From an uncultured Bacteroides sp. (GTDB lineage Bacteria > Bacteroidota > Bacteroidia > Bacteroidales > Bacteroidaceae): a DNA stretch of 64,000 nt. The DNA lies in NCBI GenBank assembly GCA_944322275.1, contig CALUOV010000002.1, positions 1 through 64,000 of the forward strand. The letters are read 5' to 3'. Shown here piece after piece: positions 9,523 to 20,486 of this stretch (the stretch's first letter is position 1; every line of letters begins with the position of its first letter). The notes beneath the pieces are model-generated. The model was given only the letters and a program-made list of their open reading frames with translations. It searched no databases and was not told the DNA's origin. Position numbers and translations under genes: made by a program.

Positions 9523-9558
9523 TCATACTTCATCTTTATAATGATTCTTCTAAAAAGA

Positions 9559-9597
9559 AAGCCGCCTTTCTCCCTAAAAGGGAAGGGCGACTTTTTT
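9559..9597 (+). terminator. Intrinsic terminator after the Hsp20 gene
   Basis: Stem from GCCGCCTTTCTCCCT pairing with GGGAAGGGCGAC around AAAA, followed by six Ts. Confidence 0.85.
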
Positions 9598-9616
9598 ATA
9601 TCTATACCCTTCTGTC

Positions 9617-10522
9617 TCAGGAGGCCTGTTGCTTCCGATATTCGTTTGGACTCAAGCCTACATGATTCTTGAACATCCGGTTGAAATGCTGGGAATATTG
9701 GAATCCCAAATCATCTGCTATTTGGCCAACTGTTTTTTTCGACCCCAACAACATTTCTTTGGCGGTATCGATGATTTTGTCCTGAATGTGTTCCTGGGGT
9801 GATTTCCCAGTCGTTTTCTTTATCAGATCACCAAAATAATTGGGCGATAAAAAGACCTTGTCGGCAAAATACTTCACGCTAGGCAATCCCGTTTCGTGCA
9901 TGTCCTTGTACTGGAAATAATTGTCGAGCAACGTTTCGAAGTGAGTCAGTACGTCCTTGTTAGGTGCCTCTCTCGTAATGAACTGACGATCATAAAAACG
10001 CATGCAGTAATCCAATAAGAGTTGTATGTTTCTCGCTATCAGTCGTTTGCTGAGTTTGTCTATGGGGTGAATCAATTCCTGTTTTATTTTGGACAGACAA
10101 TCCATGATGACAACTTTCTCCTCCTCGGACAAGTGCAAGGCTTCTGCCGAACGGTAGGAAAAGAATGTGTACGACTTTATCTCTTGTCCCAGCGAAGTAC
10201 CCTTTATCAAGTCGGGATGAAATACAAGGCCCTGTGCGAGGGGCTTCATGCCTTCCTGCATTTCCACTTCGGCCACCTGTCCTGGTGCAAAGCTCACGAT
10301 AGTTCCTTCCTGATAGTCATACGTCTGTTTTCCGTACCGAATGTCTCCGCATCGTGTATTTTTCAGGAATAGGGCGTATATGCCATAATTGACGGTGAAA
10401 TGGTTCGGGAAGCGTGTTGCCTCTGACAAGTCGATGACATTAACCAATGGGTGCAATGTCTCCAGTCCGAACAACTGATTGTAGTTGTCGACCGTGTCTA
10501 TTTTAATGATTTCCTCCTTCAT
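9617..10522 (-). CDS. AraC-family transcriptional regulator
   Basis: About 301 residues. An N-terminal cupin-like sensing region (about 1-170) is followed by a C-terminal AraC helix-turn-helix pair (about 200-300, with VGQIADDLGFQYSQHFNRMFKNHVG split across the two helices). The start MKEEIIKI at 10522 is chosen over upstream in-frame codons because a good promoter (10545-10575) lies just before it. Its ligand and targets are unknown. An inverted repeat upstream (10595-10674) is a possible operator. Confidence 0.88.
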   Translation of the reverse strand: MKEEIIKIDTVDNYNQLFGLETLHPLVNVIDLSEATRFPNHFTVNYGIYALFLKNTRCGDIRYGKQTYDYQEGTIVSFAPGQVAEVEMQEGMKPLAQGLVFHPDLIKGTSLGQEIKSYTFFSYRSAEALHLSEEEKVVIMDCLSKIKQELIHPIDKLSKRLIARNIQLLLDYCMRFYDRQFITREAPNKDVLTHFETLLDNYFQYKDMHETGLPSVKYFADKVFLSPNYFGDLIKKTTGKSPQEHIQDKIIDTAKEMLLGSKKTVGQIADDLGFQYSQHFNRMFKNHVGLSPNEYRKQQAS

Positions 10523-10544
10523 ACACAATTTCCTTAATCCGATA

Positions 10545-10575
10545 CAAAAGTAATCATTTTCAGGGGGAAGCGCAA
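10545..10575 (-). promoter_or_regulatory. Promoter of the AraC regulator
   Basis: On the minus strand: -33 TTG (10575-10573), a 20-base spacer, then -7 TACTTTTG (10552-10545). This is a full match to the Bacteroides housekeeping consensus. Confidence 0.7.
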
Positions 10576-10594
10576 CAGGATGAAGAAATAAACT

Positions 10595-10674
10595 TAGTTG
10601 GCGAGTAGACAAAGTCATGCTCAACAGGATAGGTCTTTGTCGAGAAATTTGTTAACTTGTCTTCTCGTCAACTA
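10595..10674. repeat. 18-base inverted repeat with 44-base spacer
   Basis: TAGTTGGCGAGTAGACAA at 10595-10612 and its inverse complement at 10657-10674, with two mismatches. A shorter nested pair (ACAAAG / CTTTGT) lies inside. It sits between the AraC promoter and the 3' end of thi4. It could be an operator or the 3' hairpin of thi4; there is no T tract. Confidence 0.5.
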
Positions 10675-10688
10675 AAATCCTTGTCAGC

Positions 10689-11459
10689 TTACTTTAATTG
10701 GCGGATAATCTCATTGGCAACTTTTTTGCCGGACATTAGCATACCGCCAAAGATGGGACCCATGCGAGGAGTTCCTGACACGGCAGACGCAGCCATACCA
10801 CAGACGAATAGGCCTGGATAGATTTCTTTCGTGCCGTTCACCACTTCTTCTTCACCGGCCACTACGTCCAAAGAGCGCTCGCCAATGACGCCTCCCGTCT
10901 CCGTAGCCAGGCGGATGCCATTCTTGCGGGCTACTGTAGCGGCTATCTCGCTATCATGTCCCGTGCCGTCTATTACGACTTTGGCCAGGATGTTCAGAGG
11001 GTCAACATGCAGACCTTCGCGAAGAACGGGCGTCCAATTTACTACGACACCGCTTACGCGATTAGATTTGAAGATGACGTCTTCTACCGAGTAGCAATTG
11101 AAAATCGTGGCTCCGGCGTGTACGGCATGGTAGAGTAGAGATGAGGTACTTTCTACAGAGTCCATCGTATAAAGGCCGTCCTCTATGGGTTGGTAATTAA
11201 TCTCGAAGTCGCGTACGATATCCATCGCTTCTTCTTGGATGACGATTTGGTTGAACATCATGGCACCGCCCCACATGCCTCCACCGGGAGCTAGTTTCCG
11301 GTCAAACTGGGCCACTTTCAGACCGGCTTTGGCCAGGTAGTAGGCGGCTACGATACCAGACGGGCCACCGCCTACAATGGCTACGTCCAATTCCAGATTC
11401 TGTTGCAATTTATCGAAGTAAGTGCTTACAATTCCTTTTGATACTTTTGTTTCAATCAT
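10689..11459 (-). CDS. thi4: Thi4-type sulfide-dependent thiazole synthase
   Basis: A 256-residue FAD/NAD-fold protein that forms the thiazole half of thiamine from NAD, glycine and a sulfur source. The dinucleotide-binding motif GGGPSG is at residues 30-35, and the conserved RMGPIFGGM is near the C-terminus. Yeast Thi4 donates sulfur from Cys205 and dies after one turnover. The aligned position here is His151 (REGLHVDP), as in archaeal enzymes that use free sulfide catalytically. It is the last gene of the thiE-thiC-thi4 operon, and a 182-base intergenic repeat separates it from thiC. Related flavoproteins are possible, but the operon supports this call. Confidence 0.87.
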   Translation of the reverse strand: MIETKVSKGIVSTYFDKLQQNLELDVAIVGGGPSGIVAAYYLAKAGLKVAQFDRKLAPGGGMWGGAMMFNQIVIQEEAMDIVRDFEINYQPIEDGLYTMDSVESTSSLLYHAVHAGATIFNCYSVEDVIFKSNRVSGVVVNWTPVLREGLHVDPLNILAKVVIDGTGHDSEIAATVARKNGIRLATETGGVIGERSLDVVAGEEEVVNGTKEIYPGLFVCGMAASAVSGTPRMGPIFGGMLMSGKKVANEIIRQLK

Positions 11460-11485
11460 TGTTATTATGAATTAGATATTAAACT

Positions 11486-11665
11486 AAATGACAATTTATC
11501 GGGGTGTTTATATGGCACACAGACGACACAGATAAGACGGATTTTCACAGATTATTTCATTTACTGTTATAAATCTGAAATGAGAAAGATTCGTGCGAAG
11601 CCCCTTTAAAAATCTGTGGTCATCTCGTTTAATCTGTGTCATCTGTGTGCCATCTAAATTTCCAT

Positions 11666-11667
<2 letters not shown>
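11486..11667 (-). repeat. CACAGAT-type palindromic intergenic repeat, copy A
   Basis: Read on the minus strand it begins AAATGGAAATTTAGATGGCACACAG right at the thiC stop codon (first 20: AAATGGAAATTTAGATGGCA) and ends CCCCGATAAATTGTCATTTA shortly before thi4. The outer 40-45 bases form an imperfect inverted repeat built from CACAGAT words, with an inner AGGGGCTTCGC hairpin. It has no copy of the CAGATTCCAGAATT unit seen in copies B and C. Confidence 0.85.
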
Positions 11668-13584
<1,917 letters not shown>

Positions 13585-13585
<1 letters not shown>

Positions 13586-14208
13586 CATCTTTTACACTCC
13601 TCAATGACCCGTTTCATTTCTTCCACGGGATTCTTTGCCCGCAGGATACTTCCGCTCAGGGCAATACCGTTCAGGCCTGTAGCTTTCAGGTCAGGGATGT
13701 CCTCCATTGTGATGCCGCCTATGCCTACGATAGGCAGGTTGATGCCTTTTTCGCACATTTGTTCGATAATGTGCCGATAACCTTCCAGTCCCAAGATGGG
13801 CGCCAAGTTCTTCTTCGTAGTGGTATAGCGGAAAGGACCGCACCCTATGTAGTCCACCCCTTCCTGGTGCAGATGCATCACGTCTTCAAAAGTATTGGCT
13901 GTGCCGCCAATGATAAACTCTTCGCCCAGATAAACGCGTGCTTCATTTACAGGCATATCCAGTTTACCCAGATGTACCCCGTCTACATGTAGACGTTTGA
14001 CCAGTTCCACTCGGTCATCTATCACAAAATAAGCGCCATATGCCCGGCAAAGCTCTTGAATGTCTCGTGCTATCGGTTCCACTTCCTCATCCGTAGTATC
14101 CTTCATCCGTAGCTGAATCCAACGGCATCCGCCTTCTAAGGCTAGGCGTGCCGATTCGGTATAACCGATTTTATCGGTATGATGGGTGATGAATTGTACT
14201 TGAAACAT
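13585..14208 (-). CDS. thiE: Thiamine-phosphate synthase
   Basis: Joins HMP-pyrophosphate and thiazole phosphate into thiamine phosphate. 207 residues, TIM barrel with family blocks WIQLRMKD, DDRVELVKRLHVDGVHLG, GGTANTFED, GCGPFRYTTTKKN and GIGGI. First gene of the thiamine operon, starting nine bases after a hairpin whose 3' arm contains AAGGAGG. Control is by the upstream TPP riboswitch. Confidence 0.93.
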
Positions 14209-14211
14209 AAT

Positions 14212-14246
14212 AAAAAACCTCCTTATCGATTTGTTCGAAAAGGAGG
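14212..14246 (-). terminator. Expression-platform terminator of the TPP riboswitch
   Basis: On the minus strand, arms CCTCCTT and AAGGAGG (14246 to 14218) are followed by six Ts, directly between the aptamer and thiE. The 3' arm could also act as a Shine-Dalgarno site nine bases before ATG, so the hairpin may block transcription, translation or both. Confidence 0.75.
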
Positions 14247-14303
14247 TACAGGGGTTGTATAAACCACTTTTATGGAAAAAACAAACAACAAGCTCTACAC
14301 AAA

Positions 14304-14390
14304 GAAAATCCCTACGGCGGCACTACCCGCATCAGGTTCATTGGGTATAATCTCAGCCCGCCACAATTCATGTCCGGGCACCCCCTTTTC
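14304..14390 (-). ncRNA. TPP riboswitch (THI element)
   Basis: The minus strand carries the conserved thi-box elements in order: GGGGGTGCCC, CTGAGAT, ACCCAATGAACCTGAT, GGGTAGTGCC and CGTAGGGA. The P1 stem is closed by GAAAA (14390-14386) and TTTTC (14308-14304). An 8-base-class aptamer insert with a GCCCG/CGGGC stem forms P3. It lies between a promoter (14403-14433) and a terminator ahead of thiE. Confidence 0.95.
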
Positions 14391-14402
14391 TGAAACATGC
14401 GA

Positions 14403-14433
14403 CAAATTACGGAAGAAAAATCGGAATTTCAAA
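14403..14433 (-). promoter_or_regulatory. Promoter of the thiamine operon
   Basis: On the minus strand: TTTG (14433-14430), a 20-base spacer, then TAATTTG (14409-14403), about 15 bases before the riboswitch. Confidence 0.65.
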
Positions 14434-14469
14434 GTGTTTTATAGAAAAATTATAAGTTAACCCCAGGCA

Positions 14470-15756
14470 TTATGTTTGTTTCTTCTGTATGACTTGTTCT
14501 AGATACTCCGTAGGTAATACACCAAATTCCCTCTTGAAACACGTGCTGAAGTATTTCGGATCGCTGAAGCCTACGGAATAAGCCAGTTCGGAGATACGTA
14601 TGTTTTCTTTGCGTTCTTCCAATAACCGGCAAGCCGTCTTCAGGCGAACGTTACGAATAAAAGTGGTGGTACTCATGCCGGTCAGGGATTTAAGTTTGCG
14701 ATATAGTGTAGACTTGCTGGTGCCCATTTCGTCCGCAAATTGCAATTGGTCAAACTTTTCATCAGCGGCATGGCGGGTTATACAATCAATGGCTCGTTGT
14801 ACGAACTCCTTGTCCATATCGGTGTATTCCAAATCTTGGGCTTTAAAAATCAGTTGTTTTTTAAAGTCGTGGGCAATGTGTTCGCGGGCTTTCAGCAGAT
14901 TACGGATGCGTGCGCGGAGCACATTGGCATGGAAAGGCTTGCTGATGAAGGCGTCCGCTCCCATTTCGTAAGCCTCGGCGCGGTCTTCTTCCCGATTCTT
15001 GACTGTCAGGAGTATGAGTGGAATGTGGCTGTATTCCAGTTTGCTCTTCACGTATTTGCATAGCTCCATCCCGTCCATTACGGGCATCATGACATCGGTT
15101 ACGATGAGGTCTATCTCTTCATTGTCCACAAGTGTGATGGCATCCTGCCCGTTGTGGGCGGTGAGCACCCGATAGGTACGTTGCAGCAGTTGCTTCATCA
15201 GGCGCAACAGGTCTTCGTTATCTTCTACCACTAAAACAGTATACTTTTTGGAAGATGTGTCTTTGTCGCTGATCTCTTCTGGTGTCTCTTCGGACGGTAA
15301 AATGTCAGGTATCGGTTCCTCATTAATCTGCTCTTCCTCAAAACATCCTCTGGCTATAGGCAAGAGGACGATAAACTCCGTCCCCCGGTTCTTTTCGCTT
15401 TCCACTGTGATAGATCCTTTATGCAGTTCTACCAAGTCTTTGGTCAGCGACAAGCCAATACCAGTCCCGATAGTGTTGAACTTCCGGTAATCTCCCTCAT
15501 AAAATCTGCGGAATAAGTTTTTTTGCCTTTCCTTGGATATACCCAGTCCGTCATCTTTCACACTTAGGCGGACATAGTCCGGCTGTTCCGGAGCATAGCC
15601 TAGAGCGACTTGTACACGCCCTCCTTCCTTATTATATTTGGCGGCGTTGGATAATAAGTTGTAGATGATTTTGTCCAGTTTGTCGGCGTCAAAGAATCCG
15701 ATGATAGACTCAGGTTCGCATGTCAGAGAGAAATGCAAATCGCGTTTCTTGGCCAA
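14470..15756 (-). CDS. Hybrid two-component regulator (HTCS), C-terminal part of an interrupted gene
   Basis: This stretch continues, in the same frame, the protein that stops at the TGA at 15781-15783. It holds the HATPase domain (IIYNLLSNAAKY, DGLGI, GTGIGLSL), a receiver domain with the phospho-acceptor Asp in DLIVTDVMMP and the Lys in FISKPF, and a C-terminal AraC helix-turn-helix pair. There is no ATG near its beginning (the first possible start is a TTG), so by itself it lacks a convincing translation start. With the TGA read as a sense codon the full gene 18609-14470 would encode 1379 residues, the normal HTCS size. Confidence 0.85.
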   Translation of the reverse strand: MAKKRDLHFSLTCEPESIIGFFDADKLDKIIYNLLSNAAKYNKEGGRVQVALGYAPEQPDYVRLSVKDDGLGISKERQKNLFRRFYEGDYRKFNTIGTGIGLSLTKDLVELHKGSITVESEKNRGTEFIVLLPIARGCFEEEQINEEPIPDILPSEETPEEISDKDTSSKKYTVLVVEDNEDLLRLMKQLLQRTYRVLTAHNGQDAITLVDNEEIDLIVTDVMMPVMDGMELCKYVKSKLEYSHIPLILLTVKNREEDRAEAYEMGADAFISKPFHANVLRARIRNLLKAREHIAHDFKKQLIFKAQDLEYTDMDKEFVQRAIDCITRHAADEKFDQLQFADEMGTSKSTLYRKLKSLTGMSTTTFIRNVRLKTACRLLEERKENIRISELAYSVGFSDPKYFSTCFKREFGVLPTEYLEQVIQKKQT

Positions 15757-15780
15757 AGGTAGGAAAGACTCGAATTCTGT

Positions 15781-18609
15781 TCATACAAAAGCGGCTATAT
15801 CTCCTTGAGAGACACAGAGCTTCAAGTTGCCGCTTTCAGCCTTGCGAAACTCCAAAATCTGTTGCAGCAAGCGGATAAGTCGGCGTATATTGACGGATAT
15901 GATTCCGTACAGACCTTCATGACCGGGCACTTGTACTTTCAGTTCGTCCACGCTGGCCGAGATGATGGTCAATGGGGTCAATAGTTCATGAGTGATATTG
16001 GTGAAGAATTGTAGTTTGGCATGGTTCAGTTCTTCACTCTTGGATTTCTCCAATTCCTGTAGCCGGAGGGCGTTAATCAGCCGGATGCGGTTCCGGACAA
16101 TGCGATATACCAGGAATCCTGTCAGCAAACCTAGGGCGACATAAATCGTGTACGCCCACCACGTCCGCCAAGGTGGAGGCAATACCACTACGGTTAGCTC
16201 ACGTATATTCTTGTTCCACACGCCATTTTCGTTCATGGCTCTCAGGCGGAACAGATATGTACCGCTTTCCAGATTATTGTAGGAGGCATGCCGATGCTTG
16301 GCGCTTACGTATTGCCACTCGTCTTCAAATCCTTCCAGTTGATACGCATAACGGTTTAATTCCGGATTCAGGTAAGTAAGCGAGGCAAATTCGATGCTGA
16401 AATTATTGTATTGATAAGGCAAGACTATCTTGCGGGTATAAGAAGGCGTCACGGGCGAAATCCGTTCGCGTGCTTTCTTGTCCAAGGTTGCTAGTGGGCG
16501 ATTGAATATTTTGATGTCCGTTATATAGAAAGGTGTTATCTCATTTTTTTCTTCTAACTCCGAGGGGAAGAAACTGTTGTAGCCGCGGTGTCCGCCAAAG
16601 AATAGTTCCTCATCCCGAGAGCACGAAGAGATAGAAGCAAAGAAGTTGTCTTGTAGCCCGTCGGCGGTGGTGTAGATGCGGACAGAGGGCTTTTCATCTT
16701 CCGGAAAGAACCGCATACGGATGAGCGATACATTGGTACCCAACCATAAAGAACCTGTCTCGTCTTCTTCTATCGTACCGATACGGTCGCCCGGAATGTC
16801 ATATTCTCTATTAAATTCGATAAACTTGTCGTCTTCCCGGTCGTACAACAGCAGTCCGCTTCCTTCCGTACCGGTCCATAAACGGCCGAACCTGTCTAGG
16901 TGGAAGCATAAAGCCGTATGAGTGGAAAGCAAGCCGTTGGACAGGTTATAGTTGTAGCACTTCATGGTTTCAGGCGTTTGGAGATCACCTACTAGATGCA
17001 GAATGCCGCAATTGGATGTAGCTACCCAAAGGCTTCCGTCTCTGTCTTCGCAGATGTCCAGCACTTGATACCATTTGCACTCACCTCCGTTTTCGAAACG
17101 CAAGGTCCCCCATTTATAATGTCGGCCTCCTGCTAGACTTACTCCCATACCTCCCCGGCATCCTATCCAGCAATTGCCGTACCGGTCTTCATAAAGTGCC
17201 GTGATGCAATCCGAGTAAAAAGAGGGCATATCCTTTTGGCGGAGCCTCCGTACCTTTTCACCTTTTCTGTAAATCAATACTCCACCATCGTGAGTGCCAA
17301 ACCAAATGTCCCCGTTGCTCCGTTGGATAATGCTATTGACGGTTTCCACTACCTTTATGTCGGAGAATTCGGGAAGATGTGTATAGAACCGTACTTCCTT
17401 GCTTCCATATTCCTGCATGGCCAGTCCATAGGTGCCTATCCCTAACCACAGATTCTTACCCGCATCGGCAAACAAAGAGCGGATGGCCGTTGTATGTATG
17501 CCGTCTTTGGTTAAATCAGGCTCATGGCTGGTGAAAGGGTAGGGTTTTGTGTTTACCATCAGTACGCCTCCGCCCAGGCTTCCCATCCAGATGTTGTCCG
17601 AACGGTCGCGCATCAGGGAGTTGACTTCATCGCAAGGCAGAGTCGAACCGGGTTTTCCCGGCGAATAGTTCGTAAAACTTCCCGGATGTTCTAAAGACAT
17701 GACGCTCAGTCCGCTACGCGTCCCTATCCACAAGGACTTGGAGTGGACGTCTTCCGTCAATGCATATACAATGTTGTCTTGCAGGCTTGTTTCCTTCCCC
17801 GGCTGGTGTGTATAGCGTGTGTATGAAAACTTATTCATGTTCTTGGGATGATGTAGTAAGGCAAGGCCGCTATCCCATCCCGCAACCCAGATGTTTCTCT
17901 TTGAATCTTGATAAATGACATGGGCTGAATTGCGCTCGTTGAGCTGTGGATAAGCGTAGAATTTCTCCGATACGGGTGAATACCTGAAAAGCCCGCACGC
18001 CCATGTGCCTATCCATATATCGCCTTCCGCGTCTTCATACAGTGCTTTGACGGGCATTCTGCCCAGCACTCCGCCTGTAAGGTGCTTGTCATAGACATGG
18101 ATGGAGTCTTCTTCGGGCACATAACGGCAAAGGCCGGCGTCGGTACCTATCCAAACTTCATTTTTACGGGTGACCAGCAAGCAGGATATCAGATTGTTGG
18201 GGATGGAAGGATAACTCCATTGGCGCATCTCGCCGGTGTGTCGGTCAAGTCGGTTCAGGCCTTCTCGGGTTCCTATCCACATGCAGCCGTCGGCATCATC
18301 TGCCAGACATAACACATCGTTGGAAGTCAACAGATTAGGATGATGCAAGTCGGACTTGTAGACAATCATCTGATAACCGTCATATCGGCATAGCCCATAC
18401 CGGGTAGCAAACCAAAGAAACCCCTCCCGGTCTTGAAGGACTTTCTGCACTTCGTCCGAAGTAAGACCGTCAGCTATCGTAACCTGTTTGTATCTTATTA
18501 AAGTGGAGGTTTCCGTTTGGGCTGCTGCCCCATTTATCTCCATCCAGTATAATAACAAGAATATACAGGATTTTAAACAAAGAGAGTATAGTCTGAGTCC
18601 TTTTTTCAT
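15781..18609 (-). CDS. Hybrid two-component regulator (HTCS), N-terminal part of an interrupted gene
   Basis: 942 residues up to an in-frame TGA. A signal peptide (about 1-30) is followed by some thirteen or fourteen propeller repeats of the type GxxWIGTxxGLxRY, a Y_Y_Y domain (about 730-800), one membrane helix and the HisKA domain (FFTNITHELLTPLT). Translation stops just after QGDIAAFV. The paralogous gene at 29.8-34 kb continues there with an arginine and the same downstream motifs, so a single C-to-T or A-to-T change explains the stop. The product as read would lack the ATPase, receiver and DNA-binding domains. If intact, it would sense a periplasmic oligosaccharide and activate nearby PUL genes. 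Confidence 0.88.
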   Translation of the reverse strand: MKKGLRLYSLCLKSCIFLLLYWMEINGAAAQTETSTLIRYKQVTIADGLTSDEVQKVLQDREGFLWFATRYGLCRYDGYQMIVYKSDLHHPNLLTSNDVLCLADDADGCMWIGTREGLNRLDRHTGEMRQWSYPSIPNNLISCLLVTRKNEVWIGTDAGLCRYVPEEDSIHVYDKHLTGGVLGRMPVKALYEDAEGDIWIGTWACGLFRYSPVSEKFYAYPQLNERNSAHVIYQDSKRNIWVAGWDSGLALLHHPKNMNKFSYTRYTHQPGKETSLQDNIVYALTEDVHSKSLWIGTRSGLSVMSLEHPGSFTNYSPGKPGSTLPCDEVNSLMRDRSDNIWMGSLGGGVLMVNTKPYPFTSHEPDLTKDGIHTTAIRSLFADAGKNLWLGIGTYGLAMQEYGSKEVRFYTHLPEFSDIKVVETVNSIIQRSNGDIWFGTHDGGVLIYRKGEKVRRLRQKDMPSFYSDCITALYEDRYGNCWIGCRGGMGVSLAGGRHYKWGTLRFENGGECKWYQVLDICEDRDGSLWVATSNCGILHLVGDLQTPETMKCYNYNLSNGLLSTHTALCFHLDRFGRLWTGTEGSGLLLYDREDDKFIEFNREYDIPGDRIGTIEEDETGSLWLGTNVSLIRMRFFPEDEKPSVRIYTTADGLQDNFFASISSCSRDEELFFGGHRGYNSFFPSELEEKNEITPFYITDIKIFNRPLATLDKKARERISPVTPSYTRKIVLPYQYNNFSIEFASLTYLNPELNRYAYQLEGFEDEWQYVSAKHRHASYNNLESGTYLFRLRAMNENGVWNKNIRELTVVVLPPPWRTWWAYTIYVALGLLTGFLVYRIVRNRIRLINALRLQELEKSKSEELNHAKLQFFTNITHELLTPLTIISASVDELKVQVPGHEGLYGIISVNIRRLIRLLQQILEFRKAESGNLKLCVSQGDIAAFV

Positions 18610-18709
18610 ACGATTCCTTTCGTTGGTACAATGGCGTGTTTGTGCAAGTGTTCTCTACCCAACAGAGTCAGCGGCTCCTGCTGAAAGGTTATACAAATAA
18701 AATCCCAAT

Positions 18710-19045
18710 CTATACACACAAAGAAAACGTGGAGCCGATTCTGTCACTCGTTCCACGATTCAAAGGCTCTCGCATTGCCCGGTTAGTCGAAACGAGCAAC
18801 GTCGAAAGCCCCACGCCGATGTACATATATATCACCCCTTTCCTCCCGAATTCGGGCGCAATAAGGGCTATACTATACATCCCGAGGGCATTCACCGTTG
18901 CTTTGTTCTTGACTAACCAATTGAATTTGCGAGATTCTTGAATCGTCAAAATCAAAGCGTCAGTAAACGCCTTTTATGTATATGTGTGTCCCACCCGTCT
19001 TTACCTTAAAAGGCAATCCCGGCGTGAGGAAACTCCGCAAATATA
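18710..19045 (-). other. Unexplained block between HTCS and GH43 genes (possible small transcript)
   Basis: The 587-base gap 18610-19196 has no convincing gene. On the minus strand a TATATTTG box (19045-19038) is followed by a leader with GGCGTTTACTGACGCTTTG (short hairpin GGCGT/ACGCC-like) and an open frame of about 80 codons (18955-18710). That frame begins at a TTG and encodes a hydrophobic stretch (GVIYMYIGVGLSTLLV). It could be a leader of the HTCS gene, a small protein or a non-coding RNA; I cannot decide. Confidence 0.25.
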
Positions 19046-19196
19046 CATATTTTCCTGAAAATAGCACATACAAGGCATAAAAATGATTCCTTTCGGTAGG
19101 AACTCGGCAAAAGAAAAGCATCGCTTTTACTAAGGTTTGGCCTCTTCAAAGCGGTGCTTACAAGTATGCGGGTTACCTGCTGTGTCAATGTGCTGT

Positions 19197-20333
19197 TTAT
19201 TGTGCAGGTGCGTCAATACTTTCCTCTTTCGAGATAACCGGCACACCGTTCTCGTCGAAACGGATGGGGAGCCACAGATATCCCGAATACATCAGGCTTT
19301 CCGGCTTCCAGATGTCTGCCATGAAAAGGAAACGGCCATCGGGCAGAGCGAGCACATAGGTGCTTTGTGCGCCAAAGGTTTTGTCAGCCCCTTCACCTGC
19401 AAAAGGAGTCGGGTGTTGTTTCCAGGGTCCCCAAATGGAAGGGGCGGAAAACATACGTGCCTCGTTAGGTGCCCAGCCCGTACATCCGGAACAAATCATC
19501 CAATAGGTCCCCTCATGCTTGAAGAGGGTGGGGGCTTCATTGTGTCCGGCGGGAAAGATTCGGATGTATCGTCCGCTGTGACTCTGATAGTCATCGGTCA
19601 GTTCGGCTATCTGTAAAGTCAGGTTCTCCTCTGAAGAATAAATGTGGTAAGCCTTTCCGTCATCATCCACATACAGTGTCATGTCACGCGACATTTGTCC
19701 GCCTTCCAAGTCCCGGTGTACAAACAAACCTCGTTGTACGGCTTCTGTCCACTCCGGTGTCCACCATTCCCGATATTGTGCTGTATCCAATCGGGCCGCA
19801 CGTTCCTCTGTGGTCATATTCTCCGGATAAATGCCGGGATTGACACGTCCTGAGTGTATCAGCCGATAAGGTCCCGTAGGTGTATCACTGACGGCTACAG
19901 CCGCACGGGCCGCTTCGTATCCGCGTCCTTTCAGCTCCAGATGAAACCACATCACGAATTTGCGGGTCTTGGCGTTATAAATTACTTTGGGGCGTTCCAT
20001 GATGCACCCTTTTTCTATTTCATTACCCTCTTCGTCTGAAACGGATAAAGCGACTCCTTCGTAATTCCAGACGCGTAAATTCTCGGAAGAGTAACAGTTG
20101 ACACCTACTTCGGTCGCGAATCCCTTGGCGGGGCGATGTTCGCCAAACCAGTAATATTTGCCTTCGTAAGTCAAGATTCCTCCACCATGGGAATTGATAT
20201 ACTCGCCTCCAGTGTCTTTCCATTCAGTGGGAATGACAATCTCGGCCTTTTTCTCTTTTTGCTTTCCCTGGCATGATACCAATGACAGCGCCATCAGGAA
20301 TGCGTTTAATGTCATTATACAAATTCTATTCAT
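19197..20333 (-). CDS. Glycoside hydrolase family 43 lipoprotein
   Basis: A 378-residue surface or periplasmic lipoprotein: signal peptide with lipobox LVSC (Cys near residue 21), then a five-bladed propeller of GH43 type. Blocks NSHGGGILTYEGKYYWFGEHR, RPKVIYNAKTRKFVMWFHLE (both shortened here to their cores) and NEAPTLFKHEGTYWMICSG are those of GH43 members acting on arabinose or galactose links, probably near subfamily 34. The activity is not certain from sequence. It diverges from the double-GH29 gene over 150 bases and is transcribed toward the interrupted HTCS gene. Confidence 0.8.
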   Translation of the reverse strand: MNRICIMTLNAFLMALSLVSCQGKQKEKKAEIVIPTEWKDTGGEYINSHGGGILTYEGKYYWFGEHRPAKGFATEVGVNCYSSENLRVWNYEGVALSVSDEEGNEIEKGCIMERPKVIYNAKTRKFVMWFHLELKGRGYEAARAAVAVSDTPTGPYRLIHSGRVNPGIYPENMTTEERAARLDTAQYREWWTPEWTEAVQRGLFVHRDLEGGQMSRDMTLYVDDDGKAYHIYSSEENLTLQIAELTDDYQSHSGRYIRIFPAGHNEAPTLFKHEGTYWMICSGCTGWAPNEARMFSAPSIWGPWKQHPTPFAGEGADKTFGAQSTYVLALPDGRFLFMADIWKPESLMYSGYLWLPIRFDENGVPVISKEESIDAPAQ

Positions 20334-20410
20334 AATAATTGGTGTTTGATTTTATCATTTACATTTCCGGATATTCCATCCTACCCTTCTTTGTGTTTAA
20401 AGTCGAAGTA

Positions 20411-20418
20411 CAAAGATA
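20411..20418 (-). promoter_or_regulatory. -7 box of the GH43 lipoprotein gene
   Basis: TATCTTTG on the minus strand matches TAnnTTTG, about 78 bases upstream of the start codon. Confidence 0.45.
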
Positions 20419-20486
20419 GTGATTTTTACTTGCAGATATCTGGAAAATTTGCGAATATTGCATGACTTACTTAAATTGTTTTTTAT

